64,000 nucleotides of DNA from an uncultured Planctomycetaceae bacterium (GTDB lineage: Bacteria; Planctomycetota; Planctomycetia; Planctomycetales; Planctomycetaceae): assembly GCA_943787265.1 (NCBI GenBank), contig CALSLT010000030.1, positions 182,258 to 246,257 on the forward strand. The letters are read 5' to 3'. Both the position numbers and the translations under genes were made by a program. The notes under the pieces were generated by a model. That model searched no databases and was not told where the DNA came from. It was given only the letters and a program-made list of their open reading frames with translations. Numbering within the stretch: position 1 is the stretch's first letter; each line of letters begins with the position of its first letter. Below, piece after piece: positions 9,450-19,450 of this stretch.

Positions 9450-9953
9450 TCAACATCCGGCAGAAACTCGCCGATGCAGTGCTCGCAACCGTTCGGCCAG
9501 ACGAACATCTTTCGGCCGGCCGGATTCAATCAGGTGATCGGCCAGCGGTGGGATATTCAGCACATCGCATTCCATGCCGAGCGCCACCAGGCGAGTCGTT
9601 TGCTTTCGAAGTGCCTGGTAAGTGCCTCCGCCGGATAGTTCAGCGATGAGATCCAGTTCCCCGAGATCCGTCACCGTAATCAGGCTGTAACTGTCTCGAA
9701 GAACGGACGTGTTCCACGGAACGTCCTGACCGGGTTCGAGCCCTCGCGGGTACGGATTCAGCGGCGTCAACGCGTCGACGATCTTTCGATAGTTCGCACG
9801 AGAGCGGCGGTACACAATGTCCAGGTCGTTGATCTTTTTCCGCAGGCCATGAGCCTTCGCCGCAACGCCGCCGCAAACGAAGAATTCCACGTCTGCATCG
9901 ATCAGCGTCTTCAGAAGCTGTCGGGCAAGTTCTTCGTTCTTCGGAAGCGGCAT
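9450..9953 (-). CDS. Nucleotidyltransferase-fold protein
   Basis: The 167-aa protein has the minimal signature of the polymerase-beta-type nucleotidyltransferase fold: CGGVAAKAHG (27-36) for the GG/GS motif, then INDLDIVYRR (41-50) with D43 and D45 as the metal-binding acidic pair. A third acidic residue may be in GELDLIAEL. The C-terminal part contains PPLADHLIESGRPKDVRLAE, common in AbiEii/DUF6036-like and small uncharacterised nucleotidyltransferases. No antitoxin-like partner gene lies next to it, so a toxin-antitoxin role is not supported. It is followed by a strong hairpin. Confidence 0.72.
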   Translation of the reverse strand: MPLPKNEELARQLLKTLIDADVEFFVCGGVAAKAHGLRKKINDLDIVYRRSRANYRKIVDALTPLNPYPRGLEPGQDVPWNTSVLRDSYSLITVTDLGELDLIAELSGGGTYQALRKQTTRLVALGMECDVLNIPPLADHLIESGRPKDVRLAERLRALHRRVSAGC

Positions 9954-10044
9954 GATCTTCGATATTAGCTTGATTAAGAGTGGTAACCCAACGCGTCAGC
10001 GAGGGACGTGAGGCGTGCAAATCCCTTGCGACAATTTGTATCCG

Positions 10045-10767
10045 TCAATCGACGACGTTCTCAGCCGCTCGCACACGTCGCCATTCGAAACGAGTTTCTG
10101 ACGGCTCCTCGATCAGAATCATACGCTCGCTCGTCACTTCGATGATTCGTTGCGTCGAAGAATCTCCGTGCAGACTGAGGACCAGTTGCACTTTACCCTC
10201 TGGTTCGCCGCCCGTCGCTTTCATCGTGACTTTCCCATCGGTGACGGTCCACTCCTCAGAAAACGTCAGCTTCTCCGCAAACAGAGTTGCCGCCAGGCCA
10301 TCGAGTTCCACGACCATTGTGCCCGTTCCGTCGGCGTTGAGCGTCAGCGTTCGATGCCCTTTGTAATCGTCTTCCCACGTCCCGAGCATTCGCTGACTGA
10401 ACTCCGCCCCTGGAGAACTGGCAGCGTCACCTGAGACTCCTCGTCCGTCCGTAGCGTTATCGTCCGAAGCAATCTCTGCGGTACGCTCTTTCCCTGATTC
10501 ATCGGCACCAGCCGACTTTACGCCCAGAGATTCCGAGACCTCTGATTCTTCGATATTGCTCGAAGTTTGAGTAGAAGACGCGGCATCCGATATACCAGAT
10601 CCCAAGGGTGCGTCCACCTGCGTTGATCCGCCACTTACTATTGGCGTGGTGACCGCACGTTGCATTCGGATCAGCCAAGCTCCAGCCAGAAGGGCGGCAA
10701 CAATCGCCCCAAATGCAAAGGGCAGCCGACGTCGTTTCGACTCGGGCTGAGAATTCGTTGACTCCAT
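10045..10767 (-). CDS. Membrane-anchored protein with lipocalin-like C-terminal domain
   Basis: The 240-aa protein starts with a charged segment (SKRRR), then one transmembrane helix (about 16-34). A low-complexity Ser/Glu/Ala linker (to about 130) precedes a compact C-terminal domain (LGTWEDDYKGHRTLTLNADGTGTM...) that reads like repeated beta-strands of a lipocalin-like or DUF-type barrel with the common G-T-W opening. The function is unknown. The inner ATG at 10767 is chosen over the longer frame (10824) because GGAA sits 6-7 bases upstream and the product then begins just before the membrane helix. It is divergent from the NIPSNAP gene. Confidence 0.65.
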   Translation of the reverse strand: MESTNSQPESKRRRLPFAFGAIVAALLAGAWLIRMQRAVTTPIVSGGSTQVDAPLGSGISDAASSTQTSSNIEESEVSESLGVKSAGADESGKERTAEIASDDNATDGRGVSGDAASSPGAEFSQRMLGTWEDDYKGHRTLTLNADGTGTMVVELDGLAATLFAEKLTFSEEWTVTDGKVTMKATGGEPEGKVQLVLSLHGDSSTQRIIEVTSERMILIEEPSETRFEWRRVRAAENVVD

Positions 10768-10874
10768 ATCAGTTTCCAATCTGAGTGTCAGTTGCGACCA
10801 AACTAAGTCTGCTACAGAATTCACTGCTACTCACACACGACACATCCAGCATTGAGTTCCCAAAGGGGTCCGCC

Positions 10875-11300
10875 ATGAATCGCGAGCGAATCATTACAGC
10901 ATCAGCCATTGCCTTTGCAATTGTCGCATTCGGAGTTGCTCTGCAACGGCCAGCCGTCAGCGATGAAAAGCAGAGCCCTGTCGTCTACGAACTTAGGACT
11001 TACACAACTCATGAAGGCCGACTGCCCGCACTGCATAAGCGATTCCGCGAGCACACAATGAAGATTTTCGAAAAGCACGGCATGAAGAATATCGCCTACT
11101 GGGTTCCGGCTGAGAAAAAGGACACGCTCGTCTACATCATCGCACACAAGTCATTGAAGGCCGCCGACGCCTCATGGGACGGCTTCCGCAATGATCCCGC
11201 GTGGAAAGCTGCTTACAAAGCATCGATCGAAGACGGCAAAATCGTCAAGAAGGTCGAGAAGCAATTCCTGACCGCGACTGATTACTCTCCGATGAAGTAG
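10875..11300 (+). CDS. Exported NIPSNAP family protein
   Basis: This 141-aa protein has a signal peptide (about 1-29, hydrophobic IITASAIAFAIVAFGVAL) followed by a NIPSNAP dimeric alpha-beta barrel: VYELRTYTTHEGRLPALHKRF, then IFEKHGMKNIAYWVP and LVYIIAHKS, ending with SPMK. NIPSNAP domains are small ferredoxin-like folds whose biochemical role is poorly known. In planctomycetes they often occur as single exported domains. ATG 10875 follows AAGGGG (10862-10867); the frame is open 30 codons upstream, but that extension overlaps the divergent gene region. Confidence 0.85.
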   Translation: MNRERIITASAIAFAIVAFGVALQRPAVSDEKQSPVVYELRTYTTHEGRLPALHKRFREHTMKIFEKHGMKNIAYWVPAEKKDTLVYIIAHKSLKAADASWDGFRNDPAWKAAYKASIEDGKIVKKVEKQFLTATDYSPMK

Positions 11301-11356
11301 TGCGAAACGTCGGCCAGACAGCCCGTCAGGTGATTGATACTGGCTGCAATTCACTC

Positions 11357-11441
11357 GTGAGCCGACGGCGCTAGCCGCGGCCCTCTTTTTGATTCTCGGC
11401 GATTTCCAAACCTTGGCCCGACGCTAGCGCGTTCGGCTCAC
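11357..11441. repeat. Imperfect inverted repeat upstream of the DUF455 gene
   Basis: Arms GTGAGCCGACGGCGCTAGCC.. (11357-11383) and its approximate complement (11415-11441, ending GCGTTCGGCTCAC) can form a long GC-rich stem with a few mismatches and a 31-base loop containing CTCTTTTT. It lies between the NIPSNAP stop and the next gene and could end that transcript. The GAGCCGACGGCGCTAGCCGC core resembles a repeat I remember from planctomycete genomes, which I cannot check here. Confidence 0.6.
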
Positions 11442-11457
11442 AATTACGAGCCCCTTG

Positions 11458-12252
11458 ATGGAAGTTCGAGCGTTCGCCGAGCAGGTTCTGTATTCCGAAC
11501 TGCTTGAAGATAAATTACAGCCAGCGAACGGTGACTTCACCGATGAGCAACCTGGCAAAGCTGTCGACGTCCGAGAGCCATCTCGCTCCGCCGATCTCAA
11601 GTTCGCTCCTCGGCGAATGGCGGCTTCGATGCCGAAACCTGGAGCGTTCAAAGACGAAATTCGTCGAGCAACCGCTCACCACATTCTGGCGAATCACGAA
11701 CTGCAGGCTCTGGAAGTGATGGCTCGCGTCGCCCTGCTCTTCCCCGATGCTCCCACCGAGTTCCGCACCGGCCTTTGCGAAATCATGCAGGACGAACAAC
11801 GCCACACTCGCATGCACGCAGAACGTGCGGCGATGCTCGGGGTTGAATTCGGATCGCTGCCGGTCAACTCGTACATCTGGAAGAAGTCGCTCGAATTCAA
11901 ATCCGTCCTTGACTACATCGCGACTCTGCCGCTGGTGTTTGAAGGCTGCAACCTCGATCACACACTGGAGTTCGCATCGTACTTCGAAGCTGTCGGAGAC
12001 GACCGCAGCGCAGCTCTAATGCGAGTCATTCATCGAGACGAGATCGAGCACGTCGCCTTCGGCATGGAGTGGCTGCGAAAACTCAAACCAGAGGGACAAT
12101 CGGACTGGGACGCGTTCTGCGAGCACCTCGAATGGCCGCTCCGACCGGTCAAAGCGAAAGGCGACAAATTCCAGGTGGAAGCTCGACGGCAGGCGGGACT
12201 CGGCGATGACTTCATCGAGAAACTGCAACTCGCGACAGAGGATGATCGCTGA
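11458..12252 (+). CDS. DUF455 ferritin-like protein
   Basis: The 264-aa helical protein matches DUF455, a ferritin-like family. Metal-ligand-type motifs are spread over four helices: HHILANHELQALEVM, EIMQDEQRHTRMHAER, an E-rich helix around FEGCNLDHTLEFASYFE, and HRDEIEHVAFGMEWL. The E..H and ExxH pairs suggest a di-metal site. The substrate is unknown. ATG 11458 is used; a TTG one codon earlier is possible. Its stop overlaps the start of the transporter gene (TGATG), so the two are translationally coupled. Confidence 0.8.
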   Translation: MEVRAFAEQVLYSELLEDKLQPANGDFTDEQPGKAVDVREPSRSADLKFAPRRMAASMPKPGAFKDEIRRATAHHILANHELQALEVMARVALLFPDAPTEFRTGLCEIMQDEQRHTRMHAERAAMLGVEFGSLPVNSYIWKKSLEFKSVLDYIATLPLVFEGCNLDHTLEFASYFEAVGDDRSAALMRVIHRDEIEHVAFGMEWLRKLKPEGQSDWDAFCEHLEWPLRPVKAKGDKFQVEARRQAGLGDDFIEKLQLATEDDR

Positions 12253-13361
12253 TGGAACGAGCCGGACAATTCATCCAGAAGACACTGCTCGCGTGGCTTG
12301 TTCTCTTCTCGGCAGCGGCGCTGCTGTGGACTCGGTTTGGAGTTGCCGACCCATTTCTTTGGACTGCCAACTTTAAGGTTGCGTCCATTGACTCAGGGTT
12401 CTGGTTCGGAACGCCCAGGCCGCTGCTGGGCATCATGATTCAACTCACGATGTTCTGCATCGGGTGCATGATCAGCGTTGCTGAGATCAACGAAGTTTTC
12501 AAACGCTGGCCGCTGGTTCTCGGCGGAACTCTGATTCAGTACACGTCGATGCCACTGCTGGCATGGGGGCTGGGTAACCTCTTTGGTTTGGAACGTGAAT
12601 ACCTGATCGGCGTGATCGTCGTTGGCTGCGTGCCGGGAGCGATGGCGTCGAACGTGCTGACGCTTGCCGCCCGAGGAAACGTCAGCTTTTCGGTAAGCCT
12701 GACGACGTCCGCGACGATTCTGTCGCCAATCATCGTGCCACTGGCGTTTCAACTGACCTTGAGCACTTTCATCGAAATCGATCCACTGGCCGAGGCATTG
12801 AAACTGGTCAAGCAGGTGGTTGGGCCGGTTCTGATCGGGCATTTGCTTTGTCGATTCTGGCAGCACGGATCAGGCATTGCTCAAAAGGCAGCGCCGCTGA
12901 TTGCCAACGGGACGATCGTCTGGCTGATTGCCGTCGTGGTCGCCCTGAATCGCGACCGGCTGATCGGAGTGGTTGATGGCGAAGCCGCATCGTCCGGTAA
13001 GCTGCTGACCGTCCTTCTGCTGATCAATCTGCTCGGGTATTGCGCAGGTTATTTCGGCGGCGGCAGATTGAAACTCAAACAAAGCATGCGGCGAGCGTTG
13101 ACTCTTGAAGTCGGCATGCAGAACGCCGGACTGGGAACAGTGCTTGTCCTGGGATTATTCAAGGACCAACCAGCAGTCGCGATTCCGACGGCGGTCTACA
13201 CGTTTGGATGTATGCTGACCGGGACGCTGCTGGCTCAATGGTGGAGTCGCCATCCGCCGTTAGAGGAAAGCGAGTCGGAGAGCAGTGCTCAGGAAAACGA
13301 CGGCGCAGCAACGATCGAATCCGGAGGTTCGGATGACGGCGAGGCGCGTTCAAGCGATTGA
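12252..13361 (+). CDS. BASS family sodium-dependent transporter (SBF-like)
   Basis: This 369-aa integral membrane protein has about nine to ten hydrophobic helices and the motifs of the bile acid:sodium symporter superfamily: FCIGCMISVAEI after the second helix, GVIVVGCVPGAMASNVLTL (the GxxPGGxxSN-type unwound helix), and ALTLEVGMQNAGLGTVL near the second half (the ExGxQNxxL motif). The substrate cannot be inferred. An acidic, Ser-rich cytoplasmic tail (about 335-369) is extra. It is coupled to the DUF455 gene by a 1-base overlap. Confidence 0.88.
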   Translation: MERAGQFIQKTLLAWLVLFSAAALLWTRFGVADPFLWTANFKVASIDSGFWFGTPRPLLGIMIQLTMFCIGCMISVAEINEVFKRWPLVLGGTLIQYTSMPLLAWGLGNLFGLEREYLIGVIVVGCVPGAMASNVLTLAARGNVSFSVSLTTSATILSPIIVPLAFQLTLSTFIEIDPLAEALKLVKQVVGPVLIGHLLCRFWQHGSGIAQKAAPLIANGTIVWLIAVVVALNRDRLIGVVDGEAASSGKLLTVLLLINLLGYCAGYFGGGRLKLKQSMRRALTLEVGMQNAGLGTVLVLGLFKDQPAVAIPTAVYTFGCMLTGTLLAQWWSRHPPLEESESESSAQENDGAATIESGGSDDGEARSSD

Positions 13362-13466
13362 TTGAGTTTGAATTGGCCGCGTGTTGATTTTGAGCAAGCA
13401 GAGGTGATCAGCTCAGTGCGGCCGGCAGGTGGGATGCTGGGGCGAGTCAAACTTTGGCGGAACGGT

Positions 13467-13742
13467 TCAGTCGAGCCGTTCTTTAAGTTCGTCTCGTTCC
13501 TTACGGGTGACTTCAAGGTCAAACATCAGGTATTTGATGTCGAGTCGAAGCTGGGCGAGCGCTTCCTGAACGAGTGACAGAATTCGTCGTCGACGCTTCA
13601 CCGAGTCAACGACTCGCGTGTAAACGCCTTCGAGTTCCGTCTGGTGCTCGTCAGGTAGCGAAGCGATGGCCCGAGCAAGATCAACCAGCTCGCGCGGCAG
13701 ATCATTCTCGCCGCTATCGGGGAATCGCGTGTTCGAATTCAT
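13467..13742 (-). CDS. Small coiled-coil protein of unknown function
   Basis: A 91-aa highly charged helical protein, with a first helix DLARAIASLPDEHQTELEGV and a second, long coiled coil from about residue 45 to the end with heptad-like Leu/Val spacing. No family is recognised. I accept it as real because codon use is normal, it fills an otherwise empty convergent gap after the transporter, and the composition is protein-like. Expression signals are weak. Confidence 0.55.
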   Translation of the reverse strand: MNSNTRFPDSGENDLPRELVDLARAIASLPDEHQTELEGVYTRVVDSVKRRRRILSLVQEALAQLRLDIKYLMFDLEVTRKERDELKERLD

Positions 13743-14088
13743 GGCGTATCCGTCTCCGGTTGTCGTTCAATGAAGGGGCCGTGATTGTGCGCAGAGCCAG
13801 GGGCATCCACAAGAGGCTGTTTCTAAACCCTTGCTGCATTGCACCTTACCGGTTCCGACCAAAGGAGATTGTCAGTTGGTACCACGTTTCGACAAAGCAA
13901 CGCTTCGTCTTGGCGAGTGGCGTAAGGTCCTTTAGACTTCCGCACTTAGGTCCACTCGGTAAGACCTGCCGAGTGAGGCAACTCGGCAACAGATTGGCTT
14001 CAATCTGACCGGCTCTTCAGCGTGAAATTCCAAAGAATTTCCGTTTCCGCAACGGATTCGCGGTTCACTGAGACATCGAGGAATATTT
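13743..14088 (+). promoter_or_regulatory. Leader region with two mutually exclusive hairpins
   Basis: This 346-base gap has no credible gene. CACTCGG (13953-13959) pairs with CCGAGTG (13969-13975), while TGCCGAG (13967-13973) pairs with CTCGGCA (13982-13988). The two stems share bases and cannot form together, an arrangement typical of attenuators. Upstream of the 981-aa gene this could be a regulated leader, but no T-run or ligand-binding domain is recognised. Confidence 0.3.
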
Positions 14089-17034
14089 GTGTCGTTCCGA
14101 TTCAGGGAAGAATCCGGGCTCAGGCCTGACGAGCAAACAGCAACGGTCGCCCACTCTACTCAACCGAACCCTTCCCGGTTGATTCGAATTGTGATTCTGT
14201 CGTTCGCGCTGCTGGCCGCTTTGTCCAACACACACGCGCCCGTCGCTGACGACTTCGTCGAAGGCTTCGACAGTGAAAACCCATCATGGACCACGACGAT
14301 TCCTCGCGGATCCGGCGTGCGAGTTCGGCAACACCGCCGGAATCTCTACATCCGCAAAGCCGGTCAGGCGGCTGAGCATCTTCAGATTTCGAGCCTGAGC
14401 AACGGACCGGTCATTCGACTTGAACACGAACTGCCTCGATCTGTGCCCATCGCCGATCTTGCTCTGACCGTCGAGTATCGATCGAATCGTCCAGGAGCGA
14501 TCCTCGCGACGCGGATGGTCTTCCCACATCAGAAGAATCCAGCCACCGGTCAAGTTTTGACAGCGTGGCTTCGCGGAGATCTCTATACGAAAACTTCAGA
14601 GTGGCAGACTTTGAAAGCCACCGCGCAGGAAGACGAAATTCGACAGAGGATTACGCGGCTCCGGGCCGAGTTCAGCTCGGTCAGTTTGAAACTGCATGAC
14701 GCCTACATCGACCGCGCGATCCTGCTGGTCGGACTGCAGACCGGAACGACCGAACTCTTCATCGACGACCTTCGCTGGACGGGTTACGCCTCACCGCAAA
14801 AAGCCATCGTCCTGGTCAGCGCCGAGCAACCAGCCGAACAGCGACGATCCGACGTACAGATGCGACTGGACCGGCTGATTGTCAACGGTCGCCGATCGGT
14901 CCTGATTTTCGCCCCACATCACGACGAAACGCCCGCGCGACTTCGCGAACTTGGATTCAACGCCGCGTGGATCAAGGACTACACCGACCTGCCAGGCATC
15001 GCGAAACTCGGCGAGGCTGGCATATGGTCGCTGGCAACTCCGCCGCGCGGCCGTGTTGCGGGAGCCGCCCAAAACGGGAACGCAGTAACCAGTCTCGATG
15101 ACTTCGGCCCAAAGTATGACGGAATTCTTGGCTGGTATCTCGGAACACGAATTCCTCCTGGCGTGCGGGACGAACTGACGACTCAAGTGCGCCTCATTCG
15201 AGCAGCCGACCGACTGACGCAGCGACCAATCCTCGGTGACATCGGCGGTCTTGAACGATCGTATTCAAGGCTGCTCGACGGCATCGGCCTGACACGGCAT
15301 CCACTGCAAACGGCGTTCTCGTTGCACGATTACAGGCAGTTTCTGACTCAGAAGCGCCGACTGCTCCGGCCAGGTACGTTTGTCACCACATGGGTCCAGA
15401 CCGAACCCGAGCCCAACGGCAACGCCCTGCCGGATCCGTTGCCGGTCATCGAGCCGGAGCTGATTCGACAGCTCGCGTGGACGGGTCTTTCCGCAGGTGC
15501 ACGCGGAATTGGATACTGGAAACGCACGTCGTTTGATGACAAATTCATCGGTGCCAAAGAACGCGAACTGGCTATCGCCATCACGAATCAGGAAATTAGT
15601 TTGCTGGAACCGTGGCTTGCATCCTGGACGGTGCTCGAACATCAGCGAGTCGCCATTCCTGTTGCGGCCTCAAAAACAAAACGAAAGCTCGATGAGTTCG
15701 CCGGACTGAGCGATGCACGCATGAGACGCGAGCTAGCCAAACAACAGCGAGTCATATCTCAAACTGATGCATCGCCACTTGCCGACGACAGCAACGTCAT
15801 CGAAATGGCAATCATGACCAGCCCGAATGGTCAGTTACTGATTCCGCTGTGGTATCAGAAAGACGCTCAGTTTGTGCCGGGGCAAATGGCTGCTCGATCG
15901 ATCGACATCGTAATTCCCGGCGTACCTGACACGGCCACCATCTGGAAAGTTTCTACGACCGGGGTCAGTACAGTCAGGAGGCAATCAGGTTCGACCGGCG
16001 CAAAAGTGACACTCGAAAACTTCGACCAGATGGCCGCTCTTGTTGTCTCGACAGATCCGAACTGGGGAAACATCCTGAGAAATCGGATCAACCAGATCAG
16101 CGATCAGAACGCTCGTCTGTGGTATGAACTCGCGAAAGAGAAACTTCGTCGCGTGCAACGAGTCGATGCGGAACTTCAGCATATGGGCCACGGAATCCCC
16201 GATAGCCCGCAACTGATCGCACGAGCCAATTCACACCTCGCACTGGCATCTCAGCGAATGCGCGACGGCTCGAATTCCTCACGAGGTGTGACTCAAGCGT
16301 CGTTCTCAACTTCGTACGCGGCGACGACGAGCACTCCAGAGTTTGTGCGTCTGCAATGCCAGGGAGCCATGCAGTCACTCCGAATTTTGCAACGGGCACA
16401 CTGGGACGCCGCCGTCGCCGAACGATCGTCAGCCGTCGCCAGTCCGTACACAGTCAGCTTTCAAACGCTGCCGGAACATTGGCGGTTCGTACGACGAGTT
16501 GGATCGGCCCACTTCGCCGGATACGAAAACCGACTTCCGTCTGGCAATTTTGAAAACACCACAACAGCACAGATGATCGAAGATGGCTGGGACAACGAGC
16601 AGGATGACATGGACGGAGTTCGAGCCGCCGCCGAGCTGGCATCACTCGGAACCCGATCAGGATTCGCGCTCAGACTACTCGCCGTGCCGAATACCAATGC
16701 TCGCGTCCCCGTCGCTCTTGAGGGACTGCCAATCGCCTTGACCACGCCGCCGCTTCCAGTCAAAGCCGGCCAGATTGTCCACATCAGCGGACGACTTCGA
16801 ATTCAGGCCCGCCCGGCGGCGTCGATCGAGGGTGTCACCATTAGCGAAACCCTGACAGGCTCGAAAGCTCGCTGGAAAAAGACTCGCGGCTGGGAAACCT
16901 TTGAACTAATCCGAGAAGTCACCACCGACAGCGACCTTCGGCTGCGACTCACACTGCATGGGCTCGGGGAAGTCCTGTTCGACGACCTGAAAATCGTCGC
17001 GTCAACACCTGCGACGTCGCCCACGACTCAGTAA
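14089..17034 (+). CDS. Large secreted multidomain protein, function unknown
   Basis: The 981-aa protein opens with a polar N-region and an export signal (RIVILSFALLAALSNTHAPVAD, about 31-55, cleavage likely after A). A beta-sandwich of carbohydrate-binding style follows (GFDSENPSW..., with ELFIDDLRWTGYA closing it near 240). Next is a region with TIM-barrel features reminiscent of glycoside hydrolase folds (LGFNAAWIKDY, YDGILGWYLGTRIP, GLSAGARGIGYW). A helical segment (about 690-790) and a second beta-sandwich (about 810-970, ending GEVLFDDLKIVAS) complete it. No catalytic pair can be assigned. GTG 14089 has GAGGAA (14078-14083) in place. Confidence 0.75.
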   Translation: MSFRFREESGLRPDEQTATVAHSTQPNPSRLIRIVILSFALLAALSNTHAPVADDFVEGFDSENPSWTTTIPRGSGVRVRQHRRNLYIRKAGQAAEHLQISSLSNGPVIRLEHELPRSVPIADLALTVEYRSNRPGAILATRMVFPHQKNPATGQVLTAWLRGDLYTKTSEWQTLKATAQEDEIRQRITRLRAEFSSVSLKLHDAYIDRAILLVGLQTGTTELFIDDLRWTGYASPQKAIVLVSAEQPAEQRRSDVQMRLDRLIVNGRRSVLIFAPHHDETPARLRELGFNAAWIKDYTDLPGIAKLGEAGIWSLATPPRGRVAGAAQNGNAVTSLDDFGPKYDGILGWYLGTRIPPGVRDELTTQVRLIRAADRLTQRPILGDIGGLERSYSRLLDGIGLTRHPLQTAFSLHDYRQFLTQKRRLLRPGTFVTTWVQTEPEPNGNALPDPLPVIEPELIRQLAWTGLSAGARGIGYWKRTSFDDKFIGAKERELAIAITNQEISLLEPWLASWTVLEHQRVAIPVAASKTKRKLDEFAGLSDARMRRELAKQQRVISQTDASPLADDSNVIEMAIMTSPNGQLLIPLWYQKDAQFVPGQMAARSIDIVIPGVPDTATIWKVSTTGVSTVRRQSGSTGAKVTLENFDQMAALVVSTDPNWGNILRNRINQISDQNARLWYELAKEKLRRVQRVDAELQHMGHGIPDSPQLIARANSHLALASQRMRDGSNSSRGVTQASFSTSYAATTSTPEFVRLQCQGAMQSLRILQRAHWDAAVAERSSAVASPYTVSFQTLPEHWRFVRRVGSAHFAGYENRLPSGNFENTTTAQMIEDGWDNEQDDMDGVRAAAELASLGTRSGFALRLLAVPNTNARVPVALEGLPIALTTPPLPVKAGQIVHISGRLRIQARPAASIEGVTISETLTGSKARWKKTRGWETFELIREVTTDSDLRLRLTLHGLGEVLFDDLKIVASTPATSPTTQ

Positions 17035-17317
17035 TGGCCGGAGCCGATTGCGCCTGCCTGCCGCACTCATTGGTGGACTTTGATCGGTTGTTGTCATTCC
17101 TTTGCGAAACCGCGTGATACTTGGATTCGAATTCTCGATCACGTAAGCTGCCGCCCGGTTTTGACCGAAATCTCTCGGCACCAGCCGATTTTCTATGGCC
17201 GCAGGCAGAACGCTACACCCATTTTGGGAACTGAGCGCGCCGCGGCAGCCTTCGCAGACGTGGCATCCGAATCGCCGCGATTCTGTTCGCCTCTGTCAAC
17301 AAAAGGATGAATTCAGG

Positions 17318-18349
<1,032 letters not shown>

Positions 18350-18383
18350 GTCGCAGTAACTGCGTCGCTGAAAACTGAACACG

Positions 18384-18427
18384 AAACAAGCCCCGTCGGA
18401 CTTTCCGGCGGGGCTTGTTTCATTTTT
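18384..18427 (+). terminator. Intrinsic terminator of the aldolase gene
   Basis: AAACAAGCCCCG (18384-18395) pairs with CGGGGCTTGTTT (18409-18420), plus four more inner pairs and a 5-base loop. TTT and then CATTTTTGG follow. It lies 35 bases after the aldolase stop. Confidence 0.88.
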
Positions 18428-18555
18428 GGTCGTAGAGCGCGTCGAGACTCATCCAGCATTCAGGAAAGAACCTCAGATTGCCACGGCTGACACGCAGATG
18501 GTTTCGCTCATCATCCACTAGATCCGTGTTTCACCATTGTCAATCCGTGACCAGC

Positions 18556-19212
18556 TTACTTCACCTTGTCCGTAAACGCTTTCCGAAACACCAGGTGGCT
18601 CGGGATGTAGACCAACAGCGGGTAAGCCAGTAACACGATTCCCAACCAGGCGACCGGATGCATTACCGTCTGAGCCGTCTCACCCCATCCGAACACTTTG
18701 TCGACGTTGCCCGCCAGAGTGTCCGGTCCTGGCAGTACCAGAAAAGCCGTCAGTAGCACGGTCCAGCAGATTCCGATCTGAGCTTTCCAGGCGTTTCGGT
18801 CATAGCCCATCCGAGAAACCAGCCACAGCAGCAGGAACGGCAGCCAGCCGTGGAACAACGACAGGCCTCGGACAAACAGAGAAATCTCAGGATCGAACAT
18901 GTAAGTCGCAAGGCCGATCATCGGCCGGTGGAACGCCATGTTGAAGAAGAAGTCGAGGCACCAAAGAAACTGCGGGAAGACGATCGCTACAGCCTGCGTG
19001 CTGATCAGGAATTTCGACTCTTTCCAGACCCCGATGAGCGTCACGATTAACGCGACATCACAGAACCAGAGAAAATTGGACGGTCCGTACGCGTGATAGT
19101 AGTACGGAATCAGAATGGCCATGAACGCCGAATAGGCGACCTTCACGCCCATCGGAATCTTGCTTTCAGCCTGGCCGTTAACAGTCGCTGTCGTCATCAC
19201 TGCTTCACTCAT
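18556..19212 (-). CDS. Polytopic membrane protein of unknown function
   Basis: The 218-aa protein has about six transmembrane segments (roughly residues 25-40, 48-62, 75-92, 108-135, 145-160, 185-205). Aromatic-rich loops such as IPYYYHAYGPSNFLWFC and a conserved-looking LFHGWLPFLLLWLVSRMGYD are present. I do not recognise the family. The start at 19212 is chosen because AAGGG sits seven bases upstream; the frame is open 37 codons further but without a ribosome site. It is divergent from the coiled-coil gene at 19451. Confidence 0.65.
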   Translation of the reverse strand: MSEAVMTTATVNGQAESKIPMGVKVAYSAFMAILIPYYYHAYGPSNFLWFCDVALIVTLIGVWKESKFLISTQAVAIVFPQFLWCLDFFFNMAFHRPMIGLATYMFDPEISLFVRGLSLFHGWLPFLLLWLVSRMGYDRNAWKAQIGICWTVLLTAFLVLPGPDTLAGNVDKVFGWGETAQTVMHPVAWLGIVLLAYPLLVYIPSHLVFRKAFTDKVK

Positions 19213-19450
19213 CGCAAACCCTTTCAGCATGAATCGGTTCGTCTCGGAATCCTTCGGACGTAAACAGAAGAGCGACTGCCAGACTGTGGCGCAACGCCGA
19301 ATTCTTCGAGATTCGCAAATCAACAGTCAATCATCGCTTTCCTGCCAATCCCGCACATATCAGCGGCCCGCGAGCAGTGAATGCCTCACTGAGCCAATCC
19401 CTCCCCTCTTGAGGCAAATTCCTGTTCCAGATTATTCCCGGAGGAAGTTT

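Noticed and set aside
9230..9529. Minus-strand 99-codon frame over the inverted repeat at 9303-9366
   Set aside because: Its middle is a translation of the hairpin arms, a common artefact of such repeats, and it overlaps the nucleotidyltransferase gene end.
9450..9953. Toxin-antitoxin pair around the nucleotidyltransferase
   Set aside because: No small partner gene is adjacent on either side.
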